Of a DNA stretch of 12,025 nucleotides, positions 1 to 6,405 are shown piece by piece (positions within the stretch are counted from its first letter, which is position 1; the number at the start of each line of letters is the position of its first letter). The translations under genes and the position numbers were made by a program. This stretch comes from an uncultured Eubacteriales bacterium (GTDB taxonomy: Bacteria; Bacillota; Clostridia; Oscillospirales; Oscillospiraceae), in assembly GCA_900552475.1 (NCBI GenBank), contig USAC01000064.1, positions 1 through 12,025 of the forward strand, read 5' to 3'. A model generated the notes under the pieces. That model ran no database searches, was not told where the DNA came from, and saw only the letters and a program-made list of their open reading frames with translations.

Positions 1-66
1 AATACGCCATCTCGGTTCTTTTCGGCTCTGGGGATACTGGTTTGGAACCATAAACGCATCCGTGAG
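1..66. mobile_element. Possible end of a skin-like element inserted in sigK
   Basis: These bases lie beyond the point where the sigma-K similarity stops. They are 48% G+C over the first 60 bases (29 of 60), against 63% for 121-180 inside sigK. The plus strand has a frame open from the edge that ends in a TAA at 51-53, which could be the tail of an element gene. No recombinase motif is visible, because too little of the sequence is in the window. The call rests on the position of the break in sigK and is an inference. Confidence 0.4.
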
Positions 67-407
67 AGGATAGCATTTTCAATACATCTGCTCGCATATG
101 TTGCCAGGCGGATGCCCTTGTCCGGGCGGAAGGTGTTGACGGCCTTGATCAGGCCGATCGTGCCGATGGAGATCAGGTCGTCCTGATGGTCGGACTGGGT
201 GTAGTACTTCTTGATAATGTGTGCGACGAGGCGGAGGTTGTGCTCCACGAGGAGGTTGCGCGCCTCGAGGTCGCCCTCCGCCCAGCGGCGCAGGTAGGTC
301 TCCTCCTCCTTCGCCGAGAGGGGTTTTGGAAACGAGTGGGGATTCTCCGCCAGATGGAGCGAAAAAAACAGGCTGCCCGACAGGAGCAGCAGAGCCGCAG
401 AAAGCAT
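1..407 (-). CDS. sigK: RNA polymerase sporulation sigma factor SigK, 5' part, interrupted or running off the left edge
   Basis: Mother-cell sigma factor of late sporulation. The ATG at 407-405 follows GAGGAG with 7-base spacing. The N-terminus is hydrophobic (LSAALLLLSGSLFFSLHL, residues 2-19), like the pro-sequence of Bacillus pro-sigma-K that is removed at the forespore membrane by SpoIVFB. FPKPLSAKEE follows at about 26-35. Sigma region 2 is clear: RNLLVEHNLRLVAHI, then DLISIGTIGLIKAV, then ATYASRCIENAIL ending at residue 114. After L114 the frame stays open to the window edge (SRMRLWFQTSIPRAEKNRDG), but this no longer resembles the expected MYLRSLKK-type continuation into regions 2.4 and 3. 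Known biology: skin elements split sigK at this place in Bacillus subtilis and Clostridioides difficile. I infer that this is the 5' half of a split sigK. Alternatives are a decayed gene or an assembly edge. Confidence 0.88.
   Translation of the reverse strand, partial: MLSAALLLLSGSLFFSLHLAENPHSFPKPLSAKEEETYLRRWAEGDLEARNLLVEHNLRLVAHIIKKYYTQSDHQDDLISIGTIGLIKAVNTFRPDKGIRLATYASRCIENAILSRMRLWFQTSIPRAEKNRDGV
66..100 (-). other. Candidate sigK attachment-site region (att junction)
   Basis: This is the last stretch of sigma-K similarity, coding for TYASRCIENAIL. It uses AT-rich codons (ACA, TAT, AGA, TGT, ATT, GAA, AAT) that are rare in the rest of the gene. In B. subtilis the skin recombination core lies at the equivalent Glu-Asn codons (GAAAATGA); here the bases are GAAAATGC. 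This would be one att half-site if the element is real. Confidence 0.4.
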
Positions 408-467
408 TGATGATCTCCTCCTTCGCCCCATCCTATGCCGGGGCAACAAGTCCCCATACCGGACAAT

Positions 468-907
468 TTTCGCGGCGGCGGTGGATTTCAGCACAAGGAC
501 TTGTGCCGGAATTTCACGACATCGACCTGACGATCGCGGACGGTAATACAGATCGCGCGCGGGAGATTCTCTGCGAAATAAGGACGCTGCAGTCGCTTAC
601 GCTTCAGGGCGAATATTACCCGTCTGATGGGCCGCACGGCCAAGGCAGAGCTGATTCAGCCGGCGCATACCGCGCGGCAGTCGATGATAACAGGTCGGAG
701 GACGAACAGCTGTCTCTTTCCCGCAAGGTGGTCTATGACGGATATCCGCCGGACGGCGGGTCTGGGTTATCGCCATGCCGCCGCTCTGAAGATGGCTTTG
801 AGCTGAAAGGATACGTGAAAGTCCCGCGGCTTTATTATGAGGCGGCGGGGCTTTTTCGGCCTATTGACACACGCCATAACGGAAGAAGTCGTTCTCTGTT
901 TCAGCAG
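468..907. other. Gene-free stretch between sigK and the NimA-like gene
   Basis: Together with the adjacent hairpin, about 550 bases separate the sigK start from the stop of the next gene. A plus-strand frame is open through much of it, but it also runs through the hairpin at 908-946 and into the antisense of the following gene, has no good ribosome site, and resembles no family I know. Minus-strand frames are broken. The sigK promoter should lie at the left end on the minus strand. I saw no convincing sigma-E-type promoter apart from a weak CATAGGAT at about 437-430. A small dyad is listed separately. Confidence 0.5.
491..506. repeat. 16-bp perfect dyad (GCACAAG-GA-CTTGTGC)
   Basis: There are two 7-base arms with a 2-base centre, about 85-100 bases upstream of the sigK start. 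The centre is too tight for an efficient RNA hairpin, so if functional it is more likely a protein-binding site on DNA. It could be a chance palindrome. Confidence 0.35.
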
Positions 908-946
908 ACACAAGCGGCGCCCGGAGGTTACGGGCGCCGCTTGTGT
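908..946. terminator. Strong 16-bp GC-rich hairpin 3' of the NimA-like gene
   Basis: The stem 908-923 pairs perfectly with 931-946 around a 7-base loop (924-930). It lies 11 bases beyond the stop of the minus-strand gene at 958. The U-tract is weak: the plus strand reads TATTTTCT after the stem, and the minus strand reads CTGCTGAAAC. It probably ends transcription of the gene at 958-1449, or protects the transcript end, and may also stop plus-strand read-through. Confidence 0.6.
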
Positions 947-957
947 TATTTTCTATC

Positions 958-1449
958 TCAGGCCTCGCACTTCTGCTCACCCCGCGGCGGGGTGTACTCC
1001 TTCCCCGTCAGGCTCTCGGGGACGATTTTCACGATGCACGTCGCGGGCAGACACCTGTCCATGCTCTCGTTCAGGCGCTGCGTATACTTCGGGGCCAGCT
1101 CCTCGACCAGCAGCAAAATTGCCTTCACGCGCTCGCCCTCGTCCTCGACGATCTCGGCGCGGCCGCGCAGGATGGCGCTGGTGTAATCGGTCGTGAAATC
1201 GCCGGGGATCACCGCCGCGCGGGACACGGCGCAGACGCTCACGGCGGGGTTCGCACGCAGGGCATCGAGCTTCCGGCCGCTCTTGGCGCAGTGGAAGTAC
1301 AGGACGCGGTACGCATCATCCACCACCGCGTTCACGGGCACGGAATAGGGCGCGCCGTCCTCTCCGATCATGGAAACCGTGACAAACGGTGCCTTTTTCA
1401 GCACGTCCCAAGCAAAACTCTCGTCTCTCTGCCGCTCTTTTCTCCGCAT
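958..1449 (-). CDS. NimA-like / pyridoxamine 5'-phosphate oxidase-fold flavoprotein
   Basis: Cytoplasmic FMN-binding split-barrel protein of 163 aa, the usual length for the NimA-like (nitroimidazole-resistance-related) branch of this family. The pattern seen is MRRKERQ at the start, a strand pair with DGAPYSVPVNAVVDD (31-45), YFHCAKSGRKLDALRANP (51-68), TTDYTSAILRGRAEIVED (86-103), and the terminal strand CIVKIVPESLTGK (138-150). His53 in YFHC lines up with the active-site histidine known from Deinococcus NimA. The ATG at 1449 follows AGGGAGG with 7-base spacing. The gene has its own promoter-like sequence and follows the putP terminator. Its natural substrate cannot be read from sequence, and a role in drug resistance should not be assumed. 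Confidence 0.85.
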   Translation of the reverse strand: MRRKERQRDESFAWDVLKKAPFVTVSMIGEDGAPYSVPVNAVVDDAYRVLYFHCAKSGRKLDALRANPAVSVCAVSRAAVIPGDFTTDYTSAILRGRAEIVEDEGERVKAILLLVEELAPKYTQRLNESMDRCLPATCIVKIVPESLTGKEYTPPRGEQKCEA

Positions 1450-1476
1450 AACCGAACCTCCCTGCGTTTTTTCTCC

Positions 1477-1505
1477 AGTTTGCCAGAAAGCCCGCCGCCT
1501 GTCAA
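1477..1505 (-). promoter_or_regulatory. Sigma-A-like promoter for the NimA-like gene
   Basis: A perfect -35 TTGACA (1505-1500) is followed after exactly 17 bases by a weak -10 CAAACT (1482-1477, 3 of 6 matches). It sits about 28 bases before the start codon and just downstream of the putP terminator on the minus strand. Confidence 0.5.
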
Positions 1506-1522
1506 GGGCGTTTCACATGCAG

Positions 1523-1557
1523 AAAGCAGTCCCACTGAAAAACGGCGGGACTGCTTT
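1523..1557 (-). terminator. Hairpin terminator after putP
   Basis: The 11-bp perfect stem AAAGCAGTCCC (1523-1533) pairs with GGGACTGCTTT (1547-1557) around a 13-base loop, starting about 20 bases after the putP stop. Read on the minus strand, the right side of the stem itself ends in CTTTC, so the U-tract is short. It separates putP from the NimA-like gene. Confidence 0.7.
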
Positions 1558-1576
1558 TCAAGTAAAATAGGAAATC

Positions 1577-3028
1577 TTACTCCTCGTAGGCCACGGCGCG
1601 GTCGTAGAGGGCCTCGACGTCGGCATCGGGCTTCTTCGTGCACAGGGAGGCGATGACGGCGGCGAGCAGGCTCGCGGCGAAGCCGGGGATGATCTCATAG
1701 ATGCCCGTGGAGGACAGCAGGAGCAGCCAGCCGACATCGACGACCGCGCCCACCGCGATACCCGCGACGGCACCCGCGAAGTTAAAGCGCTTCCAGAACA
1801 GGCTGAGCATGATGGCCGGGCCGAAGGCCGCGCCGAACACGCCCCACGCGTTCGAGACAAGGCTCATGATGGAGCCCGCGTTCGGGTTCGAGGCGATCAG
1901 CAGCGCGATGATGGAGATGGCCAGCACCACGAAGCGACCCGCCCAGAGCATCTCCTTCTCGCTGGCCTTGTTCTTGCGCAGGACAGGCTTGTAGACGTCG
2001 CTGGCGAAGGCGGAGGCTGCGGCGAGGAGCTGGCTGTCGGCCGTGGACATGGATGCGGCGAGCACCGCGGAGAGCAGGATGCCGGAGATCACGCCGGGGA
2101 AGATCTTGCGTACCATCGTAATGAACACAAGGGAGTTTGCGTTGATGGACTCGTCATAGCCGAGGAAGAGACGGCCGATGATGCCGACGAGGGCGGCAAA
2201 GATGACGATCAGCAGCGTCCAGGAAATGCCGATCTTTGCGGACTTCTTGAGGGACTTCTGGCTCTCAAGCGACATGAAGCGGATGATGATATGCGGCATA
2301 CCGAAGTAGCCGAGACCCCAGCCGAGACCAGAGACAATGTCCTTCCAGCTGGCGAAGGCGTTCCAGTAGCCCGCGGGCATCTCGCTGACGCCGTGGCCCT
2401 TGAGCATGAAGGCGGCGAAGATCGGGGCGATCAGCAGCGCGCCGAGCATGAGCATGCCCTGGAAGAAGTCCGTCCAGCAGACGGCGGAAAAGCCGCCGAG
2501 GAAGGTATAGCTGATGATGATGATCGCGGCGAGGTACATGGCGGCGGTCGCGTCCATGCCGATGACGGTGTTGAAGAGCGTGCCGCAGGCCTTGATGGAC
2601 GAGGCGGCATAGACCGTGTAGGCCACGAGGAAGATCACCGCGCAGAGAATCTGCAGCGCGCGGGACTTCGCGAGGAATCGGTTCGTCAGATACTGGGGGA
2701 TGGTGATCGCGTCGCCTGCAACGATGGAGAAGCGGCGCAGGCGCGGCGCCTCCACGAGCCAGCTGATCGTATAGCCGATGGCAAGGCCCACGCTGATCCA
2801 GACCTGTCCCACGCCGAGGGCATAGATCGAGGTCGGCAGACCCATGAGCACCCACGCGCTCATATCGGACGCGCCGGCGGAGAGCGCCGTGACCCACGGG
2901 CCCATCTGGCGGCCGCCGAGGAAGTAGGTCTTCTCGCCGCCGGACTTATTCTTAACAAAGAAGTATACGCCGATCGACAGCATGAAGATCAGGTACAAAA
3001 CAAATACGACAATTTCAGATGCTTTCAT
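1577..3028 (-). CDS. putP: Sodium/proline symporter, PutP type (SSS family)
   Basis: Membrane transporter of the solute:sodium symporter family that takes up proline using the sodium gradient. It has 483 aa, close to E. coli PutP (about 500), with a dozen or so hydrophobic segments and the first helix at 5-24. Key residues line up with PutP: FLGGR ending at Arg40, then AGASDMSAW with Asp55 and Ser57 (sodium/ligand site). The TM8-like motif is LSAVLAASMSTADSQLLAA with Ser328 and Thr329, the counterparts of the S340/T341 sodium ligands. I chose the ATG at 3028 because AGGAGA lies just upstream and the family begins with such a short polar end; a longer frame to 3103 adds 25 residues unlike the family. 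It follows tetR on the same strand, with a large palindrome and a promoter between. Substrate specificity for proline is inferred from similarity. Confidence 0.93.
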   Translation of the reverse strand: MKASEIVVFVLYLIFMLSIGVYFFVKNKSGGEKTYFLGGRQMGPWVTALSAGASDMSAWVLMGLPTSIYALGVGQVWISVGLAIGYTISWLVEAPRLRRFSIVAGDAITIPQYLTNRFLAKSRALQILCAVIFLVAYTVYAASSIKACGTLFNTVIGMDATAAMYLAAIIIISYTFLGGFSAVCWTDFFQGMLMLGALLIAPIFAAFMLKGHGVSEMPAGYWNAFASWKDIVSGLGWGLGYFGMPHIIIRFMSLESQKSLKKSAKIGISWTLLIVIFAALVGIIGRLFLGYDESINANSLVFITMVRKIFPGVISGILLSAVLAASMSTADSQLLAAASAFASDVYKPVLRKNKASEKEMLWAGRFVVLAISIIALLIASNPNAGSIMSLVSNAWGVFGAAFGPAIMLSLFWKRFNFAGAVAGIAVGAVVDVGWLLLLSSTGIYEIIPGFAASLLAAVIASLCTKKPDADVEALYDRAVAYEE

Positions 3029-3064
3029 ACGGAATCTCCTAACCAAATTTTTAACATCCCGTGC

Positions 3065-3093
3065 AGTATAACACACTTTTCGACAGACGTAAA
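3065..3093 (-). promoter_or_regulatory. putP promoter
   Basis: The -35 TTTACG (3093-3088, 4 of 6 matches) and -10 TATACT (3070-3065, 5 of 6) are separated by 17 bases. The start site would be near 3058, giving a leader of about 30 bases to the ATG at 3028. The -35 box overlaps the end of the 44-bp palindrome, so a protein bound there could block or position RNA polymerase. Confidence 0.6.
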
Positions 3094-3136
3094 TACAGAA
3101 CAACGTATAGAACGAATTCTATACGTTGTTCTGTAT
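3093..3136. promoter_or_regulatory. 44-bp palindrome, candidate operator of the tetR-putP pair
   Basis: Two perfect 20-base arms (3093-3112 and 3117-3136) flank a 4-base centre, CGAA. The outer edge touches the -35 box of the putP promoter, and the other edge is 59 bases past the tetR stop. Long dyads next to a TetR-family gene are commonly its operator. The low GC of the arms and the lack of a U-run argue against a classic terminator, although a transcribed 20-bp hairpin with a UUCG loop could end or stabilise the tetR message. A second small dyad (GATTC-AAT-GAATC, 3138-3150) lies right beside it. Confidence 0.6.
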
Positions 3137-3195
3137 GGATTCAATGAATCAATTGTGCCACAGCTATTTTCCGTTAGACGATCTGCGATGATGAT

Positions 3196-3798
3196 TCAGG
3201 ACAAATTCGCGTTCTTCGTGCGGAAGCCCTCGAGGAACACCGGCATCATGCGCGCGGCGTAGCCGCTGAGGGCGTACTCCCCCTCGCACAGGCACCAGTC
3301 GTACATGAGCGCGCGCTCGAACATGGCGTAGGCCTTGACGATCTCGTTGGCGGTGACGGCGCGGCTCAGCTCGCCGCGCTCCTGCCCCGTGCGCACCACC
3401 TGCGTCAGGAGCTTGAAGTACGTCCGCCCGCGGTCGAGCAGGTGCTTTTCGCCGTGGGTGACGAGCTGGGACGAGAGAAGCCGCGACAGCAGCTCCAGCG
3501 GCACGCTCGTGTCGATCATGCTGAACAGCTCCTGATTCAGCCAGATCAGCACCTCCACCGTGTCCATCCGCGGATCGATGCGCCCGCGCAGCTCCTCGTA
3601 CTTCTCGTCGAACAGCACCGACAGCGACCCCATCAGCGCATCCTTGCCCTCGAAATAGTGGTAAAACGAGCCCTTGCTCGTCTCGGATTCATAGACGATG
3701 TCCTCTACGGTCGTGTTCTCATACCCCTGCTCATAAAACAGCTTCCACGCCGCCGCGACAATGCGCCCCTTCGTGTTGCGCCCGTTCTTCTTCGCCAC
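3196..3798 (-). CDS. TetR/AcrR-family transcriptional regulator
   Basis: DNA-binding regulator of 200 aa, the usual size for the family. The N-terminal helix-turn-helix reads RIVAAAWKLFYEQGYENTTV, then DIVYESETSKGSFYHYFEGKDAL; the HTH is at about 29-48 and the SFYHYF motif at 44-49 is typical. The rest is an all-helical ligand-binding and dimer domain (about 60-195) with no recognisable ligand signature. The start is GTG at 3798, preceded by AAGGGGGG at 6-base spacing. The next gene on the strand is putP, with a large palindrome between, so the likely targets are putP and possibly itself (inference). The ligand is unknown. Confidence 0.92.
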   Translation of the reverse strand: MAKKNGRNTKGRIVAAAWKLFYEQGYENTTVEDIVYESETSKGSFYHYFEGKDALMGSLSVLFDEKYEELRGRIDPRMDTVEVLIWLNQELFSMIDTSVPLELLSRLLSSQLVTHGEKHLLDRGRTYFKLLTQVVRTGQERGELSRAVTANEIVKAYAMFERALMYDWCLCEGEYALSGYAARMMPVFLEGFRTKNANLS

Positions 3799-3830
3799 AA
3801 AAGGCCCCCCTTTGTTCTCTTCTGCGCCCT

Positions 3831-3860
3831 ATTATACGGCATGGCCGCGCGCAAAAGCAA
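3831..3860 (-). promoter_or_regulatory. tetR promoter
   Basis: A perfect -10 TATAAT (3836-3831) has a weak -35 TTGCTT (3860-3855) at 18-base spacing. The start site would be near 3825, about 26 bases before the GTG. Confidence 0.5.
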
Positions 3861-3888
3861 GACGCGGCGGCAAATTGCCCGCCATCGG

Positions 3889-3933
3889 TTGTAATCGCGC
3901 GCGGAGTGTGATATACTACGATACTGATATAAT
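3889..3933 (+). promoter_or_regulatory. ddl-murF operon promoter region
   Basis: TTGTAA (3889-3894), a 17-base spacer, then TATACT (3912-3917) makes a good sigma-A promoter. A perfect TATAAT at 3928-3933 with a preceding TGA may form a second start, though no good -35 fits it. The leader to the ddl ATG is about 50-65 bases and AT-rich. This promoter is divergent from that of tetR. Confidence 0.6.
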
Positions 3934-3990
3934 AGGTTCAATTTTAAGCGGAGATATTTTTCTTTTTTATAGAGAGGAGTCACAGCTATT

Positions 3991-5052
3991 ATGAAAATTG
4001 TTGTTTTGGCGGGCGGACTTTCCACGGAGCGCCTTGTGGCGCTCACCTCCGGCACGGGCGTGTGCCGCGCGCTGCGCGAGCGCGGGCACAAGGCCATTCT
4101 GGTGGACATGTTCCTCGGTCTGGAGAACTACGAGGGGCGTCTGGAGGACATCTTCGACGCGCCGGACGGCCTGTGCCCGGATAACCGCGTGGAGAGTGAG
4201 GCGCCCGACCTCGATGCCGTGCGCAGAAGCCGCAAAGACCAGAGCCCGTCCATGCTCGGCAAGGACGTTCTGACCGTGTGCCGCATGGCCGACATCGTAT
4301 TTCTCGCGCTGCACGGCGCCTGCGGCGAGGATGGCCGCATCCAGGCGACGCTCGACCTGCTCGGCGTGCCGTATACCGGCTCGGGCTATCTCGGCAGCGG
4401 CATGGCGATGGATAAGGCCCTGACGAAGCAGGTCATGGAGCGCAGCGGCGTGCGCACCGCCCCGTGGCACAACATCTACTATACCGAAACCGACATTCCC
4501 CGCCTTGTTGAGGAGCTGGAGGTCCCCTGCGCGGTGAAGATCGTCAACGGCGGCTCCTCCATCGGCGTGGAGCTGCCCGACACGAAGGAGGAGCTCGAGC
4601 AGGCGCTGCGGCACCTGCTGGCCTACGGCAACCACGTCGTGGTCGAAAAGAAGATCCATGGCCGTGAGATCCAGATTGCCGTGCTCGGCGACAAGTACCT
4701 CCCCGCGGTCGAGATCATCCCGCAGGGCGAGTTCTTTGACTACGTCAGCAAGTATCAGGCGGGCGGCGCGAAGGAGATCTGCCCCGCTCCCATCACGGAT
4801 GATGAGTGGAAGCAGGTCGGCGAGATGGCGCTCGCGCTGCACCGCGCGCTGGGGCTCTCGGTCTACTCCCGCTCCGACTTCATCCTCGACGACGAGGGCA
4901 AGGCCTGGTGCCTCGAGATCAACACCCTGCCCGGTATGACGCCGACGAGCCTTGTCCCGCAGGAGGCTGCGCAGGTCGGTCTTTCCTACGCCGACCTCTG
5001 CGAGAAGATCATCCACGACTCCCTTGAGGCGCGAAAGGCGGCGAAGCTATGA
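3991..5052 (+). CDS. ddl: D-alanine--D-alanine ligase
   Basis: ATP-grasp enzyme that joins two D-alanines in the cytoplasm for peptidoglycan synthesis. It has 353 aa. Motifs in order: GGLSTER (8-14, with Glu13 matching the D-Ala-binding glutamate); LHGACGEDG (108-115); YTGSG (128-132); MDK (140-142); KIVNGGSSIGVE (183-194, ATP loop); FFDYVSKYQAGGA (248-260, omega loop with the Tyr typical of Ddl rather than VanA); then Asp296, Glu309 and Asn311 (metal ligands) in SDFILDDEG and LEINTLPGMTPTSLVP. AGAGGAGT precedes the ATG by about 10 bases. The stop overlaps the murF start (ATGA), so the two consecutive pathway enzymes are translationally coupled. Loop details suggest a D-Ala-D-Ala rather than D-Ala-D-Lac enzyme, but this is not proven. 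Confidence 0.95.
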   Translation: MKIVVLAGGLSTERLVALTSGTGVCRALRERGHKAILVDMFLGLENYEGRLEDIFDAPDGLCPDNRVESEAPDLDAVRRSRKDQSPSMLGKDVLTVCRMADIVFLALHGACGEDGRIQATLDLLGVPYTGSGYLGSGMAMDKALTKQVMERSGVRTAPWHNIYYTETDIPRLVEELEVPCAVKIVNGGSSIGVELPDTKEELEQALRHLLAYGNHVVVEKKIHGREIQIAVLGDKYLPAVEIIPQGEFFDYVSKYQAGGAKEICPAPITDDEWKQVGEMALALHRALGLSVYSRSDFILDDEGKAWCLEINTLPGMTPTSLVPQEAAQVGLSYADLCEKIIHDSLEARKAAKL

Positions 5053-6404
5053 TTCCCTGCTCCGCTGCGGAGATCTGCCGCGCCGTCGGCGGGACGCTCC
5101 TGCAGGACGCGGACGCGGCGGTGACGAACGTCTCCACCGACAGCCGCACCGCCGCCGCGGGAGACCTGTTCATCCCGCTCGTCGGCGAGAAGTTCGACGG
5201 CCACGCCTATCTCGACGGCGCGCTTGCGCGCGGCGCGGCGGGCTGCCTGACCATGCACGCGCCCACTGCGCTGCAGCCCGGCAAGTTCTACATTCTTGTG
5301 GACGACACGCTGCTCGCCCTGCGCGCGCTCGCTTCGTGGTACCGCGGGCGCTTCACGCTCCCTGTCGTGCAGATCACCGGTTCCGCCGGCAAGACGACGA
5401 CGAAGGAGATGGTCGCCGCGGTGCTGGCCCAGCGCTTCGAGACGCTTAAGACCGAGGCCAATTACAACAACCACATCGGCGCGCCGCTGACGCTCCTGCG
5501 CCTGACGCCGGAGCACCGCGCCGCCGTCATTGAGACGGGCATGAACCACTTCGGCGAGATCCGCTATCTCGGCGAGATGGTGCGCCCCGACATCGCCGTC
5601 ATCACGAACGTGGGCGACGCGCATATTGAAAACCTCGGCGGCACGCGCGCGGGTACGCTGCGCGCCAAGAGCGAGATTTTTGAGAATCTCAGCCCCGACG
5701 GCATCGCCGTTCTAAACGGCGACGACGAGCTGCTGCATACCGTCACCCTCCCCCAGCGCATCATCCGCTGCGGCAAGGGTGAAAATTGCGATGTGCGCGT
5801 GACGGACATCGCCGACCGCGGGCTCGAGGGGCTGTCCTGCACCGTCCGGACGGCGAAGGCGGCCTATCCGCTCGAGATTCCCTCCCCCGGCGCGTACATG
5901 ATCTATCCCGCGGCGATGGCCGCCGCCATCGGCGAATATCTCGGCCTGACGGCGGAGGAGATCGCGCGCGGCGTCGCGGCCTATGTTCCGACCGGCTCGC
6001 GCATGCACCTCATCCGCCGCCCGGAGGGCCGCCTGATTATCGACGACTGCTACAACGCCAACCCGCAGGCCATGGCCGAGGCGCTGCGCCTGCTCGCGCG
6101 CACGGCGTGTGCCAGCCGCGTCGCCGTCCTCGGCGACATGGGCGAGCTGGGCGAGCTGACCGTCCCCGCGCACGAGGACATGGGGCGGCTGTGCCGCGAG
6201 CTGGGGCTCGACCGCGTCATCGCCATCGGGCCGAAGGCCGCGTCCATCGCCCGGACGGCGGGCGAAGCCGCCGAACACTTCGATACCATCGCGGACGCGC
6301 TCCCCGCTCTGCGCGCGGCGTTCGTCCCCGGCGCGGCCGTGCTCGTCAAGGCCAGCCACGCGATGGAATTCGGCAAAATTGTAAAGGAACTGGAAACACT
6401 CTGA
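5049..6404 (+). CDS. murF: UDP-MurNAc-tripeptide--D-alanyl-D-alanine ligase MurF
   Basis: Cytoplasmic Mur ligase that adds the D-Ala-D-Ala dipeptide made by Ddl to the UDP-MurNAc tripeptide, using ATP. It has 451 aa, normal for MurF. The N-terminal substrate domain includes STDSRTAAAGDLFIPL. The P-loop is ITGSAGKTTTKE (109-120, Lys115), then NYNNHIGAPLTLL, ETGMNHFGEI, NVGDAHIENLGG, and in the C-terminal domain DDCYNANPQAMAEAL (332-346), LGDMGELGE and VLVKASHAMEFGKIV near the end. Two family positions differ from the usual text: Ala113 where Asn is common in GSNGKT, and KASHAME for the usual KGSRxM. It overlaps ddl by 4 bases and is followed after 1 base by the ABC-F gene. Confidence 0.95.
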   Translation: MIPCSAAEICRAVGGTLLQDADAAVTNVSTDSRTAAAGDLFIPLVGEKFDGHAYLDGALARGAAGCLTMHAPTALQPGKFYILVDDTLLALRALASWYRGRFTLPVVQITGSAGKTTTKEMVAAVLAQRFETLKTEANYNNHIGAPLTLLRLTPEHRAAVIETGMNHFGEIRYLGEMVRPDIAVITNVGDAHIENLGGTRAGTLRAKSEIFENLSPDGIAVLNGDDELLHTVTLPQRIIRCGKGENCDVRVTDIADRGLEGLSCTVRTAKAAYPLEIPSPGAYMIYPAAMAAAIGEYLGLTAEEIARGVAAYVPTGSRMHLIRRPEGRLIIDDCYNANPQAMAEALRLLARTACASRVAVLGDMGELGELTVPAHEDMGRLCRELGLDRVIAIGPKAASIARTAGEAAEHFDTIADALPALRAAFVPGAAVLVKASHAMEFGKIVKELETL

Positions 6405-6405
6405 T

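Noticed and set aside
221..1186. Long plus-strand open frame (321 codons) across the sigK antisense, the gene-free stretch and the start of the NimA-like antisense
   Set aside because: It runs opposite to two recognised genes and through a 16-bp hairpin, has no convincing ribosome site and resembles no family; high GC keeps such frames open by chance.
3029..3103. Longer N-terminus for the symporter starting at 3103
   Set aside because: The extra 25 residues are unlike the family and would overlap the promoter and palindrome, while the ATG at 3028 has a good AGGAGA site.
3029..3195. Riboswitch or T-box leader upstream of putP
   Set aside because: The likely leader is only about 30 bases; the only structure is the palindrome, which lies upstream of the transcription start.
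3867..3884. Inverted repeat GGCGGCAA/TTGCCCGCC in the tetR-ddl intergenic region as an operator
   Set aside because: The arms are unequal in length and need a bulge; in GC-rich DNA this is not better than chance.
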